DNA of 64,000 bases from Henricia sp. BOLD:AAB3569 (Eukaryota; Echinodermata; Asteroidea; Spinulosida; Echinasteridae): assembly GCA_037783545.1 (NCBI GenBank), contig JBBELK010000397.1, positions 620,001 to 684,000 on the forward strand. The letters run 5' to 3'. The position numbers and the translations under genes were made by a program. Shown one piece after another: positions 1 through 11,320 of this stretch. The number at the start of each line of letters is the position of its first letter. The first letter of the stretch is position 1. Below the pieces are notes generated by a model. The model was not told the DNA's origin. It was given only the letters and a program-made list of their open reading frames with translations, and ran no database searches.

Positions 1-1646
1 CGAAAACGTCTGTGAACAAGCGCCAAATGTGACAACTCTAATTTCCACCAAAAAGACCGGGTTTAGTTGCTGAAACCACGCGTCTCTTCGTTGGCATGGT
101 AACCGCCACTTTTTGCCACAATATGACAGGCAGTTAAACCATGTGACCTCATCCTAGTTTTCGCATTGTAAAAGAGTCACTGACGGACCACGCTAATCGG
201 TAGGGCGCCATCTATCGGCCGAAATCTTGTCTCACACGAGTGTGGTACATGACTATAAACATTACAGAACGCGTATTTGTTGAGTAGCCCATGGAGGAGC
301 CTAACTTGGTTATAAATGCCGAAAATAAAACTGAAAGTATGAATTCCTTGAATAACGGACTCGGTTTAGGGATACATAAACGGTACTTTTGAAAGTATGT
401 GGAAGGAAATTTCAGCAAAGAAAAACGTCGCCCTTTATCTGGTTATTGCAAGATAAAACTTTTTACAGATTCGTGGAATAAGATGATGCATCAATGCTTC
501 AGAAAACCTTGAAAATCTATACATGGATTTTGTGTACTAGTGAATGGTAAAAAATAACGGGACTTTTCTTTTTAGAAAACCACCTTCGGTTGTCAATTTT
601 CAACATGAATTACCATTGGACGGAAAAAAATTAATGTGGTGTTTGTTACCATTGCTATCAACACTTTGAGTAAGGTTTTTTTTTGTCAACTCATGAAAAA
701 CAAAATTGGGTGGTTGCAAATGATACAATGGGCTTTTATATATTCTTCCTCTTGCTGTTGTGGAAAACAATATTTGTTCCTTATTCCGATCCATAACATT
801 ACTTCCCTAGAACAATGATTTACTAAAAGTTGATATCCAAAACTAACGAATTTGATAACCTTGATATAAAGTCCCTTTACTACAAACCACAGACACTACA
901 GTCTGAATCAGGCCGCGTATTATTCGAACAGGCACACCGGCAAGATAAAAACCCAAGTTGGTTTAGGATAAGACACACTTTAGTACTTTAACGCCGGTTT
1001 AGGGGATTAGTGTTAAGCACGGAGCTAAGATACGTAGGCCTCTTAATGGTTTCGTGTCTTAAGCCCTGGATGTTAGGGCCAATGCGATCAGTTGACCAGG
1101 AGACGATGAAACAGCCGGGAGACGGACGGGTGCAGGGGTGGAGGGGGAAAGGATGGCTCGGTGGGGATAGTGGGTGAGCCCCGGTAGCTAATCGCCGTGA
1201 TAAGACCGGTAGAGCCCGGCCCATGGTCTGGGCTAATACCGATGATGACATGTACGGGGACTGGGCTAAAGTTGGCAAGAACTGCACGTACGAGTGGGCG
1301 GTACCATCGCACTGCCCGGCCTGATCATATGCAAAGTGAGTTGGCACGTACACCGAACGGCCGCGCGTCATTGGATGGTTGTGGGTCTATTCACCGCACA
1401 TTGCATACACTGTGTACATTTCATGCCTATATGCACGCTGTATAGGCCCGTTTGTTGTGATTGCTCGTGTATGGACTACGTGTGTCTTCAGTTTGTGACG
1501 GTCCATGTCGACTTGCTCGCAACGGTCATGCTTTGGTGGAAACGCGATGACACGGCCACTCCGCTACTCTCGCGCCGATTTAAAAACATAAACACGGCCA
1601 GGGCTTCCTGTAGTTGAAGCATAGATCCTGTTGGTGTCTGATGTCT
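1..1646. other. 5' flank of Mab21 gene, no gene recognised
   Basis: No protein family, RNA gene or repeat family was recognised. Roughly 1000-1600 is richer in G+C than its surroundings and is open in several overlapping frames on both strands (up to about 127 codons). The translations are low in similarity to anything known to me and contradict one another, as expected of GC-rich noncoding DNA. Because it lies directly upstream of a developmental gene, the GC-richer part may be promoter-proximal regulatory DNA, but nothing here proves it. Confidence 0.5.
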
Positions 1647-1647
1647 C

Positions 1648-1662
1648 TATAATACGCACGTG
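1648..1662 (+). promoter_or_regulatory. possible TATA-like box and E-box upstream of Mab21
   Basis: TATAATA at 1648-1654 is followed by a perfect CACGTG E-box at 1657-1662. A start site about 30 bases downstream of the TATA-like box would give a 5' leader of roughly 240 bases before the ATG at 1921. Position and motif are the only support; short AT-rich boxes are common by chance in this DNA. Confidence 0.2.
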
Positions 1663-1920
1663 TGAATTGGCATCGATCTTAATGAAAGTTGACTACAGGA
1701 TTCAAACAGATCATACACTCGTCCAACTTAACTGTTTCTTGCAACTTTGCTAAGGTGTGTTTACAGTGTATGGTTTTCAACTGAAGTTCCCTGCCAGGTT
1801 TTTTCTAGCTGGACATTTTCGGAATCAATTCGGGGTACCAGAAGGACCAGGCAGAGTCGGAACTCCTTGGTTCGAAGTTGACAGTTCGGGCCACGTTCCG
1901 ACCGACCAGCGACCGCCAAG

Positions 1921-3003
1921 ATGCTGACGGCCCAGTCCAAACTCTTCTACCAACTCAACCGTTATGTCAACGAGAGGGTTGTTACTCGCAAAGCCAGCAT
2001 CGCTAAGACGATCCGGGAGGTGTGTAAGATCGTCACCGATGTACTCAAGGAAGTAGAGGTCCAGGAACCGCGATTCATCAGCTCCCTGGTCGAGACGGAG
2101 ACGGGTCGATATGAGGGTCTGGAAGTCATCACACCCACCGAGTTTGAGGTGGTGCTCTTCCTCAACCAGATGGGAGTGTTTAACTTCGTGGATGACGGCT
2201 CGGTACCGGGCTGTGCCGTCCTCAAGCTGAGCGACGGACGCAAGAGATCCATGTCACTCTGGGTGGAGTTCATCACGGCTTCCGGGTACCTCTCGGCTCG
2301 TAAGATCCGATCCAGGTTTCAGACTCTCGTGGCGCAAGCCGTGGACAAGTGTAAGTACCGAGACGTCGTGAAGGTGATCCCGGACACGACGGAGGTCAAG
2401 CTGAGGATAAAGGAGCGGTATATCGTCCTGATCACGCCGGCGTTTAAGTGTAGCGGAATCTGGCCACGGAGTGCGGCCCACTGGCCCCTGCCGCATATCC
2501 CATGGCCCGTCCCGGGACTTATTGCCGAGGTAAAGACCGAAGGCTTCAACCTGTTGTCCAAGGAAAGCCCGGCCCAGGCCGGCAAGCAATCCTCAGCCGA
2601 GGGAGACGCGTGGGTGCTCTCCTTCTCAGACGCCGAGAATAAACTCCTCCAAGGTGGCGTGAGACGGAAGTGTCTAAGCATCCTAAAGACGCTAAGAGAC
2701 AAACACCTCGATAGCACGGGGCAACCCGTTCAGAACTATCACCTCAAGACGCTGCTCCTGTATGAATGCGAGAAACATCCTCGGGAGATTGACTGGGATG
2801 AAATGTGCTTAGGGGATCGCATTAATGGCATTCTCCTTCAGCTCATTTCCTGCTTACAGAACCGTAGATGTCCGCACTACTTTCTACACGGACTCGATCT
2901 GTTTATCAGCAAACAGCATAGTTCGCTGGACACTGCTGCTAAGCAGGCGTGGAGGATAGCTCGAGAAATCTTGACTAACCCAAGGAGCCTCGAAAAACTA
3001 TGA
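1921..3003 (+). CDS. MAB21L: Mab-21-like protein (MAB21L1/MAB21L2 orthologue), single exon
   Basis: Complete 360-residue protein in one uninterrupted exon. It aligns by eye along its full length with vertebrate MAB21L1/MAB21L2 (359 residues), with one extra residue near position 60. The family has the nucleotidyltransferase fold of cGAS. It acts in eye, neural and body-wall development, and no enzymatic activity is established for MAB21L1/2. Visible marks: an N-terminal helical part (1-45); EPRFISSL at 49-56; the PTEFEV motif at 72-77 with acidic E74 and E76 where cGAS-type enzymes bind metal; the invariant-looking block DGRKRSMSLWVEFITASGY at 105-123; WPRSAAHWPLPHIPWP at 181-196; and a helical C-terminal half ending LTNPRSLEKL. 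E49, R51 and R248 match human MAB21L2 sites E49, R51 and R247, where eye-malformation variants are known. The ATG has a good context (A at -3) and matches the family start. Lack of introns is normal for this family. MAB21L1 and MAB21L2 cannot be told apart here, since their duplication is vertebrate-specific. Confidence 0.97.
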   Translation: MLTAQSKLFYQLNRYVNERVVTRKASIAKTIREVCKIVTDVLKEVEVQEPRFISSLVETETGRYEGLEVITPTEFEVVLFLNQMGVFNFVDDGSVPGCAVLKLSDGRKRSMSLWVEFITASGYLSARKIRSRFQTLVAQAVDKCKYRDVVKVIPDTTEVKLRIKERYIVLITPAFKCSGIWPRSAAHWPLPHIPWPVPGLIAEVKTEGFNLLSKESPAQAGKQSSAEGDAWVLSFSDAENKLLQGGVRRKCLSILKTLRDKHLDSTGQPVQNYHLKTLLLYECEKHPREIDWDEMCLGDRINGILLQLISCLQNRRCPHYFLHGLDLFISKQHSSLDTAAKQAWRIAREILTNPRSLEKL

Positions 3004-3416
3004 CCGATCGAGAAGGCAGGACATTACGGGAAAACGCACGGTACTTGGTGTACACTGCTGTCAACGCAACACGACCCACGCGGACCGCAACGCAGCTTGG
3101 ACCGCAACGGGGCGTGCGACGCGTCGCTCGGTAGCGGTTACGGCGCTGACACGGTGAACACTTGCCGCACGCGTAACGAACCCTCGCAATTAAAACACGG
3201 TCACAATTTGAAGCGAGTTTTTGTCGAACGATGGTGAACATTCGTACACAGAAGACTTGATGTATAGATTTATTATATTTGTGCAGTTTTTGGACATGAG
3301 GAGTGTGACATACCAGTGATGTCATTTGACTTATTCTGTGGATATTCTGTGAGTACAGTAAGCTTAATATAAAAGTTATAATTGCCAAAAAGAGATAAAA
3401 TAGTCAGTGTCATGAC
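3004..3416 (+). other. probable 3' untranslated region of Mab21
   Basis: Begins directly after the TGA stop at 3001-3003. The first 180 bases are GC-rich with many CG dinucleotides, and the sequence then becomes AT-rich. No further coding potential is visible. It ends at the first good polyadenylation hexamer, so assignment as 3' UTR rests on position only. Confidence 0.45.
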
Positions 3417-3422
3417 ATTAAA
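3417..3422 (+). terminator. candidate polyadenylation signal ATTAAA
   Basis: ATTAAA, the second most common animal poly(A) hexamer, lies 414 bases after the stop codon. A GT/T-rich stretch follows at about 3425-3458, as expected downstream of a cleavage site. Another ATTAAA occurs near 3957, so the true end could be further on. Confidence 0.4.
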
Positions 3423-4474
3423 TCTTTGTTCTGAATGATGGTTGAATGTTTTTTTAAACCATGAAAAATATCGCTCGAAATATTAACAAACCCTTTTGAA
3501 GTTTTCTGAAGCAAACCTTTGAATATTTATATGATGAGAGTAACCTACAACGACCTTTAATTTCGTGTAAAATCTTAGGTTATTTGTAACTAAATTATGT
3601 GTATAAATGCTTGAAGCTATTGTTGTGAAAGAGTAAAAAAGATAACAAATCTACTATACCCAAACGTATACTGAACATTTTATAAACGAGTTCTGTGTTC
3701 GACAACCTTTCCCTAAAATGCCTGGCGTTTATCAAATTCTCTAATAGGAACAAACCCTCATTTACTTAGTTTATTTTAAAGCAGTTTTTAGCATTTCCCG
3801 CGTATGCATCATCACTTTGGTAAGAAAACACCTCTCATTCAGTATGATCACTTCATGATGTGAGCGAGTAACAAATGATCATTTTGTTTTGAAATTGAAT
3901 ATCTTGAGTAGGCTTATTCGCCGATTATTATCAAAATGATTAACGGCTCGCGTGGTATTAAATCTTAACAAAAACAACCACAAATGGCCTCATTATATCG
4001 AGACAATAATCCCGGCGCTATAGGCTTCTACTTCATGACTGTACTTTGACTAATTCACTTGCGAAACTTGTTTGTTTGGTCACCGACAATTAAGAACAAC
4101 ACAATGTCGGTTAACCGCTAGGATCGTAAATTACAAAGAAGATTAGCTAGATAGCCCCTTGTTCTGTCAAAAATGAGTCATCGCGAGGCGTACCGCTCGG
4201 CTCTATACTCTTCTGCAAAATACCCAAGTACATTGTACATGTAATAGAACAGCAACAAGAGTATCAGGTTGCAACAGGACATGTAAGACACGTGTTAGAC
4301 CGCTAATACGCGGCCTTGAACTCGGCTGCCGGAGTTTTAAAAATCGGTCAAGTGCGGTCCAACGTATACACTGATTTTTCACTACACTATGATGACTATG
4401 GTAGTTTTTCTTTCGTTCCCACGCACGGTGTTGTATGCATGTCAGTATACTTACTATATACTCATGATTATCAC
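3423..4474. other. AT-rich 3' flank, nothing recognised
   Basis: AT-rich DNA without a recognisable gene, repeat family or long open frame. It may include the rest of the Mab21 3' UTR if the later ATTAAA near 3957 is used. Confidence 0.5.
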
Positions 4475-4623
4475 TATAGACCGTATCGAATAGCTGCCAT
4501 CTTGTAGGGAAACTTTTGTTGTTTAAACCGTCAACAATGTAAGCACAAAATGTGCAACCATGCATGTCATCAAGGAACAAAGAAACTGCTCTACAAGATG
4601 GCAGCTATTCGATACTGTCTATA
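4475..4623 (+). mobile_element. MITE family A, copy 1 (about 149 bp)
   Basis: Foldback element with near-identical ends: TATAGACCGTATCGAATAG at the left, and its reverse complement closing the right end. The inverted arms also hold the GCTGCCATCTTGTAGGG block. The centre (ACAATGTAAGCACAAAATG and following) is shared with three more copies at 16204, 37174 and 37523. The palindromic TATA ends suit a TA target site. There is no coding capacity; it would be mobilised by a transposase made elsewhere. Confidence 0.85.
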
Positions 4624-4654
4624 CACAACTACAACTGCTAAATTCTTGATCTTC

Positions 4655-4820
4655 GGGACTCGAACCTCTAAATAAGAGGTCCGTGGGAGTTTGCAGAAAA
4701 AAAATTACCTTGTTATAAATATTATAATAAAAGGAACCTTGTATTATCAGGAATGAAGAACAACGAATTAGGACCTAAACCAGTCCTTTCCTTGTTATAA
4801 ACACGATTACTTATTCGACG
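4655..4820 (+). mobile_element. MITE family B (pogo/mariner-like), copy 1
   Basis: Shares ACTCGAACCTC...AATAAGAGGTCC at its left end and the core GGAACCTTGTATTATCAGG with copies at 11321, 44580 and 50966. The right end, near TTATTCGACG, is diverged. The family termini (CAGTCGAAC with flanking TA in the better copies) resemble pogo/Tc1-mariner elements. An internal run of extra A and T, before the GGAACC core, is private to this copy. Boundaries are uncertain by about 10 bases. Confidence 0.7.
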
Positions 4821-5089
4821 CCAATTTACGCTGCCGGTTCTTAGGGAAATTTTGGAAATCTGCGATCATGATTTTCAACTATACATGTTTCGTTTCTTAG
4901 ATCTACCATTCCGAATCATTTTCTAAGAGAAATCAAATATAGGTTTCATGTCCTTTTGACAATTCATCTTCATGTAGAACGAGAGAGCTAATTTCCCTCG
5001 TAAAATTGTTTCGGAATGTGAAAGGGGGAGTGAAAACAATTCTATAAAATCACCCACCCTTTAAACGCACATATTGGAGCACTCCACAC

Positions 5090-5324
5090 CAGGGTTGTAG
5101 TCGAGTCCATCACAAGTCTATCACAAGTCCAGAGCCGATAAAATCACTGTGACAAGTCCTGCACAAGTCTGTGAAAAGTCCAGTAATTTAACAAAGAAGC
5201 AAAGGATGAACACGCACAAAAGAATGCCGTTGTTGGAGTTCATTTGAATAGCTTGTGACTTGAATTATGACCCAGGGACTTGTGGTGGACTTGTGAGGAC
5301 TTGTGATGGTCTCGACTAACCCTG
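5090..5324. mobile_element. hAT-like MITE with 8-bp target-site duplication
   Basis: The 235-bp element begins CAGGGTTGTAGTCGAGTCC and ends with the inverted sequence GGTCTCGACTAACCCTG. It is flanked on both sides by the identical octamer CTCCACAC (5082-5089 and 5325-5332). An 8-bp duplication and CAGGG ends are hAT hallmarks. Both arms are built of the repeated motif CACAAGTCC (GGACTTGTG in the right arm), several copies per arm, as expected of subterminal transposase-binding repeats. No coding capacity. One copy was seen in the window. Confidence 0.88.
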
Positions 5325-5332
5325 CTCCACAC

Positions 5333-6298
5333 AGAATCTGGTTGTAGTAAAACACGCATACTTAACGGATTGAGTTCGTAGACAAACGTTCAAGACGGCT
5401 AATTTTCCTGTTTAAGTGTAAACATATTACAGATGGCAAATTGTGCAAGGATTTAGGAATGAAAACACGCACGTTGTAGCAATATACTAGAGAGTTGTTA
5501 ACAGTAAACACATATTGGTCATGACATGAGTTACAACGGACAAGGCTGTATACTGTCATTGTTGTATATGTGTATGTTCGCCAGGCAAACGGCGCTTGGT
5601 ACACGCAGACGTTTACTATCAACACAAATCAATTTGTGCCGTTGCGTGCCGCAAAGGCTTGCTCAATATCGCCGCCAAAGTACATTTTTAAAGCAAATTT
5701 TCAGCTCAAGTCCAACCAATGGTATACAAAATTATACAGGAACACACGCTTTATATACAAGATATTTTTGAGAAACACAATTGAAGCTATTGGCCTATAA
5801 ATTTAGTTTAAAAGGTTCGGTCAGAGACAAGTTACAACATACAATTTCCAAAAAGTTAAAATGCCTAATTGTTAATTGCTAAACCAAACACTTGGTAGAT
5901 TTAAGAAGATGTGTTAAATTGCATCTTATAACAATTATTATGTTAAATTGTCTAATCACACAAATTGTTGGACTTGACATTTTAAATGATATCGCTACAA
6001 GTTATTTCAATTTAGTTCTGATTGTGAGCCCGAGGTATTAACAGGTCAATCAGCGCAAAAACTTCACCAGTTTGCTTAAATCGAAATTTTCAAACTAGCA
6101 CTGAAAAATTAATGAAATATTATTTCTCTTTTCTACTTTCCATTCAATTTTTGAATCAGATCCGCTTTATTCTTGTCTAACCACAATATGAGGAAAATGG
6201 ACTTTCACAAAAATGCTGGAATATTGACAGGGTGCGAAAATATTTGTAGATGTATTATCGGTACAAATAAAAACGCCTATTTTTGCAAAGTTTACATG
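5333..6298. other. unique AT-rich DNA, nothing recognised
   Basis: Overlapping open frames of 76-87 codons around 5362-5800 run on both strands and resemble no known protein. No repeat shared with the rest of the window was found. Confidence 0.45.
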
Positions 6299-6736
6299 TG
6301 GGTCTGTCCACAGTAATGGGGTACATTTGAAAAGTAAGTCAATAATTCCTTTCAGATGTCTTTAGTTTATCTCAGAATTAAAGAAATGTCCTTGTTTTGT
6401 TCTCAGGAGATAACTTTTGCCCAAAAAGGTAAACAATTTCTGCCACAACATACATTTTTGAAAAGCTTGTGTACAAATTTTCCTATTACGTAGGTAACGT
6501 GGACAGACCATTTTGTGACATTTTTTTCCGTCTTTGTTACACGCGTAATAGGAAAATTTGTGCACGGGGTTTTCAGAAATGTATGTTGTAGGACTATTTT
6601 TCTTACTCCTTGGTGAAAAAGTTATTTCCTCAGTTTAGCTTGATAATTTAAAGATAAAATTAAGACATTTGAAGTGAACACGGACCTAAGATCTTGAATG
6701 TTACAGAAATGTACCCCATTACTGTGGACAGACCCA
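6299..6736. mobile_element. long foldback element, family C, copy 1 (438 bp)
   Basis: Ends are perfect inverted repeats: TGGGTCTGTCCACAGTAATG at 6299 and its reverse complement finishing at 6736. Imperfect pairing continues inward through almost the whole element. The central part (about 6465-6600, with GTGTACAAATTTTCCTATTA and its mirror) is shared with the element at 37952-38374, but the outer arms are different. No protein is encoded, and no clear target-site duplication was read. Confidence 0.8.
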
Positions 6737-9101
6737 TTTCTGATACAACCCTTGTATAGATTTTCATATAATTTTTATAAAATATTTGCCTGTTCTAACG
6801 TCTATCAAATTTGAATTTTCAGCGGACGCCAATCAAAATATGAGCCGTGAATTTGTCGTCATAATCACACTATTCACAAAAGGTAGCAGTTTAGACAGTG
6901 ACATTGTGAAAAAGACCCGGTCCAGGTTTTCTTACTGCCCGTGTGTACTATTCGATCTCGTACGCTATATAAATACTCGCATACTTCTAATGTATTTACT
7001 TTATCCTTGCCAAAAATCGTGTGTTTAGGGCCTACAGTTTCTGTGCACAACGTCTACGCATTACGTTATGTAAAAGTGCAGTACTGCATTAGAGAACATC
7101 TTTAAAAGGCCGTGTTTTTTTCAAAATCTCTTAAAGAAAAAAACAATTGTTTAATTTTTTTTGTGATGATGGTGGTTGATAATACATTAGCATCTCCAGG
7201 TTTAATAAAGTGTATGCATTGAACTTGAAAAGTCTGTGGTTTTTTATGTCTTGGAGGTTGCCGGGAGAGGGCGCTCTGAAATAAAAGGAATAACGAAATG
7301 GTGCGTATGGTTCTATTATTCCAGCTGCGTTCTTGTCCCGGGATTTTTGTTAAAATTACCAACAAAAATTGTCATCCTTAAAATGAGCCAGTTATAAAAT
7401 ATGTATGCATGGGCCCATTTTTACATCAAATACTTTAATTTAGACTGACACTGCTTGTTATAACTCCGAAGATATGCTTTTCTCATTTTCGATCTTCAAT
7501 TGAGTTTTGCCCAGTTAAAAACGGCGGCACCAACTACCAGAATTTATAAGTACATATATTGAAGAAAGTTAAGCTTGAATGAAAACGCATGATTGCGTTT
7601 TATATTGTAATATGGCCATGGTGCCAAAATAATGCAAGGGATCAGATACATTACAAAGTACAAACACATCACATGAGCTTCAAGCCTGTGTTTATACTAT
7701 TACCGGGACGTCCAACGGCGCATTATGAATGGTGCTGGCGACTGGTTTCAAGTTTTCCGCTTCATTTAGCCGGGTTACACAACCGGGTTCTTGACCCAAA
7801 ATATCTCCCAAAAGTCTAAATTTGCCACGTTATTAAGAATTTTACCCAAGCAAACGAGATATGAGGTGTATGATTTCTTACAGAATTGGTAAAGTCTAAA
7901 ATGATTAAATGATTGCTGGCGATTGTCTATTTTTCTTGCACGCCGGACCCGACCTTTCCGAGCGTGCGACCAGCAGAGTGACGGCCGTGAAACGGGGCAT
8001 TTTACCGGGTACTTGACAGGCGGCCCTCGGTTAGTCGATGCTGGCTCGTGTTAGGAATTCTCGGGATATTCCGGTAAAAACTATGCATCATCACAATGAT
8101 CTTGTTATAATTAACAGCATTTTATCAGAAACAGCAAATACACATAATAAATAGTGTTTGCGTGGTATCAAATGCAGCGTTTGGTGTGTAAAATTTTTCT
8201 CGTTTTATCTGCAATTCAAATAGTAATTAGAAATGCTGTGTTGACAATGATTAATCTTGTATCTCAAAATTTATCGGTGAGAAATCAGTTTTAAAAAACA
8301 TTTCTTAATGTCACACTTTTAGACCCCTAATTTGCCGGAATTACACACGTCAACCTTCCCCCTCCCCTCCGCTCCCCACCCAAAACGACTTCATTAATTA
8401 ATTTGGAGCCATTCGACTTTTTACCGATGGTAATAAACTTGGACATGTCCCCGTATGTCCAACTACAAGAAATGGCCATTTAGCTAATGGAGAATCGACT
8501 GCGCATCTATATGCAGCTTTGCATGCTGATGGGATCGTGTAAGTTATCAAAATGCAGGCGGTTTTTATACAAGCATTAGCCGATATTCTTTATGGGCTCC
8601 GACCAGCATAATTTACTAGCTCATATTATACCTACTCCTTTTTATTACTCAATTAGGGAAAATTTATTTATAGATGTCATTTATATAATTATCGATGTAG
8701 AAAAATCCAATTTTCAACAAAATGATTAGGCCTATACAACAGCGTGTCCACTTGACTAATTCAAAATAATACAGTACATAGTCCACACATTACATTTAAA
8801 ATCTTTATGAGATAGTCAGTTTAAAAAATACAGATATGGGACAACAGTATAAAAATCATTCATTTAAAACGCCATTACCCAAATTCCATCTAGGCCTACA
8901 TATGTATAAATTATTCTGTCTGAATGAACCGACCTAGTTTATTGGCATCAAGCAGAAGTCAAGAACCAAGACTAGATTGTCTCATCAGCAAAGACAAATA
9001 GCATAGGCCTACACCGAATAAAGGGACCAGTCTAAACTTATAAACAGTAGTAGGCCTATCGGGCCTATACTGAAAATTGTCATTCTTCGTTTCTCCTAAA
9101 T
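6737..9101. other. non-coding stretch, no gene recognised
   Basis: No protein or RNA gene was recognised. 7921-8060 is locally GC-rich. 8700-9070 carries four TAGGCCTA octamers. A short stretch near 8325 (CACACTTTTAGACCCC) faintly resembles the outer end of block M, but too weakly to assign. The rest appears unique within the window. Confidence 0.4.
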
Positions 9102-9692
9102 GTGAGCCACTCCACCAAAAGTAGGCTCTTGAATGAAAATGGAGCTAATGGCTTAATCAGATAGAGTATATTATAAGCTTCGCAAAACTACAAACATTGT
9201 GTCAATCCGTCAATAATTGACCAAGTTATGACCATTTCCGTGATGACCAAGAGCACAATTTTTTAAGGATCGCTTTAGAGAAAAATGGCGTAGAAGGTTG
9301 CACTTCTGTTAAGGCATAAAGCCCTTAGCAACCATGCAAATTCTGACTCCTATAGGAAAACATGTGTGGGTGGTGTTTCAGCAAGAATGAACAAGAATAG
9401 AAGTCCTCAATGAAAATAAGCATGGAATATCGGTGATTTTCCCATTGTTTAGCCAAATTAGCCTATAGTTTAATGAAGGTATGCTTTAGAAAACACTGAA
9501 AAAACAGTTTTCTGGTAGTATTTATTCACTTAAGTAAACTTCTTTAGGTGATAGATTGATACTTAATAGGTGGTCTCATGCATAAATCCTGGTATCGATA
9601 AAAAATGCCCTACTTGACATACATGCATAAATTAGCCATTATCTCAGTTTTGGCCTGTGCGACAAGCGCCTACTTTCGGTAGAGCGGCTCAC
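9102..9692. mobile_element. inverted-repeat element, family D, copy 1 (591 bp)
   Basis: The left end, GTGAGCCACTCCACCAAAAG (9102), is the reverse complement of the right end, which closes TTCGGTAGAGCGGCTCAC (9692); the inverted repeats are about 30 bp. The interior from 9268 onward is shared, at roughly 90 per cent by eye, with 38413-38863. No coding capacity, so it is a non-autonomous DNA transposon of unknown superfamily. No unambiguous target duplication. Confidence 0.8.
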
Positions 9693-11320
9693 AAATTTGG
9701 GACAAAAATGTTGGTTCAGTTTTCCTATATGAGAGTTTATTAAAAACTGAACTAGCACGTTGGCCTTGCTGCATTATGGCACAACGAAGTTTGCAGACAT
9801 AGGTCTACAGTGAAATAGCGAACAAAAAGTCGGCAGGTTCTTTGATCACGATCGACCATAAAGCACCGCCGAAGATCTGCACTCCGATGCCCTTGCGCAT
9901 AGGCCACAACAAAGCTGTTCATAAACTACCACAGATACAATCTATATTTTCACCCAATGCTACTTTTTGTCTGGTCCAAGGTTTGTAAAAATAGGTTGTG
10001 GTGAGAACTTGGCAATAAATAAAAGAGGGTAATCCTGGTTTTTCGTGAATGGAGTTTGTTGTAAAATTCTATTCGAATTGAGGTTTATAGCTTAATTTGT
10101 TAAATATTATTCGTACAGTTGGAGGAAACGTTCTGCCATAGAATTTCAGTGCAATCGGACAGCCACATAACAAACGTTGCGAACATTATATGGTTTAGTG
10201 CACACCTGTGCATGCAATATTACGCGTTACAACGGTCTGCTGTGACGAACCAATTTCGACATTTGCTGAAACCATTGACGAACGCTCCTCTGCGTTCAAA
10301 CGTCAGCAACGTTCGGGGTGCCGGTCTCGATTTTGCAAAATTCTACATGTCGTCTTATACGATTGCATATCCTCAAAATTTTCGAACCACTTCAACTTAT
10401 CCGCTTCAAAGGTCTGTACTTAATTGGAAAATGTCATCAGCATATCCTTCAAAGAAATTAACAAACATGTTAAAAATAATGTCAATTTAATTAATGTTTA
10501 ATTATAATGTTAAATCTGTTATTTAAATGGTCTTTTTTATAACCCGGGAATCACAAACGTGACATTTGACCGTGAGGACACGACCTCATCACCAAAATGT
10601 CAAAATCTACCGATATCTCCATCAATAATTCCCACTGTTCTACATGTACTGAAAAAAGGAAAACAAAACTAGAGATCTGCCTTTGGCATCGCAAAAACCA
10701 ATCCAGTGAGCAGGGAACACGGCTATTGACAAAACAGAAACACTATCTATCACCGTCGAAAAGTTACAATCGAACATTCATTTACCGAATAATGAACACG
10801 ACACGCCATATAGAAAAAGGTATTGAGTTTGAATCATGTCAACGTATACGTGAAACCAGTCGCAGATCTAGTTACCATATTGCTTGTTGTGAAGTTATAT
10901 AGTGTTAGGACGGCGCAATTTACAGTAGTGGCTGGTTTGGCGGTTAAGTGAAAGTGTGCGCAGGGACACGACAAGAAAAGGCAGTCGTATGTTTAGGTGC
11001 GATATTATGCTGGCTTGATATTTTTCTTTGTGGAGAGTCTCAAACGATTTAGCCGCCGAGTTGTGTGCTGATATGATCGATGCGTTTTGGGGTTAGTGAA
11101 ATGAAATTCGCTTTTCAAACGTTGTTACGGTCGGATGGATAATGTCAGCATTTCGAAAATGGAAAACTTTTGACTGTGGGGAATTTATTTTTGATGATAA
11201 AAGTTAGTAGTGGGGATAATGCACAACGACGATGCACGATCGAAATAGCGCGTTAGTTTACACATATATTTCCACACGGTTGGCTTGAGATACACATTTA
11301 TAATGTCGCATAAAGTAATA
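9693..11320. other. non-coding stretch, no gene recognised
   Basis: Open frames at 10119-10490 (123 codons) and 10597-10902 (101 codons) lie here on the plus strand. Neither translation resembles a known family, and both have the composition expected of chance frames. I regard them as noncoding, but could not search databases. Confidence 0.4.
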
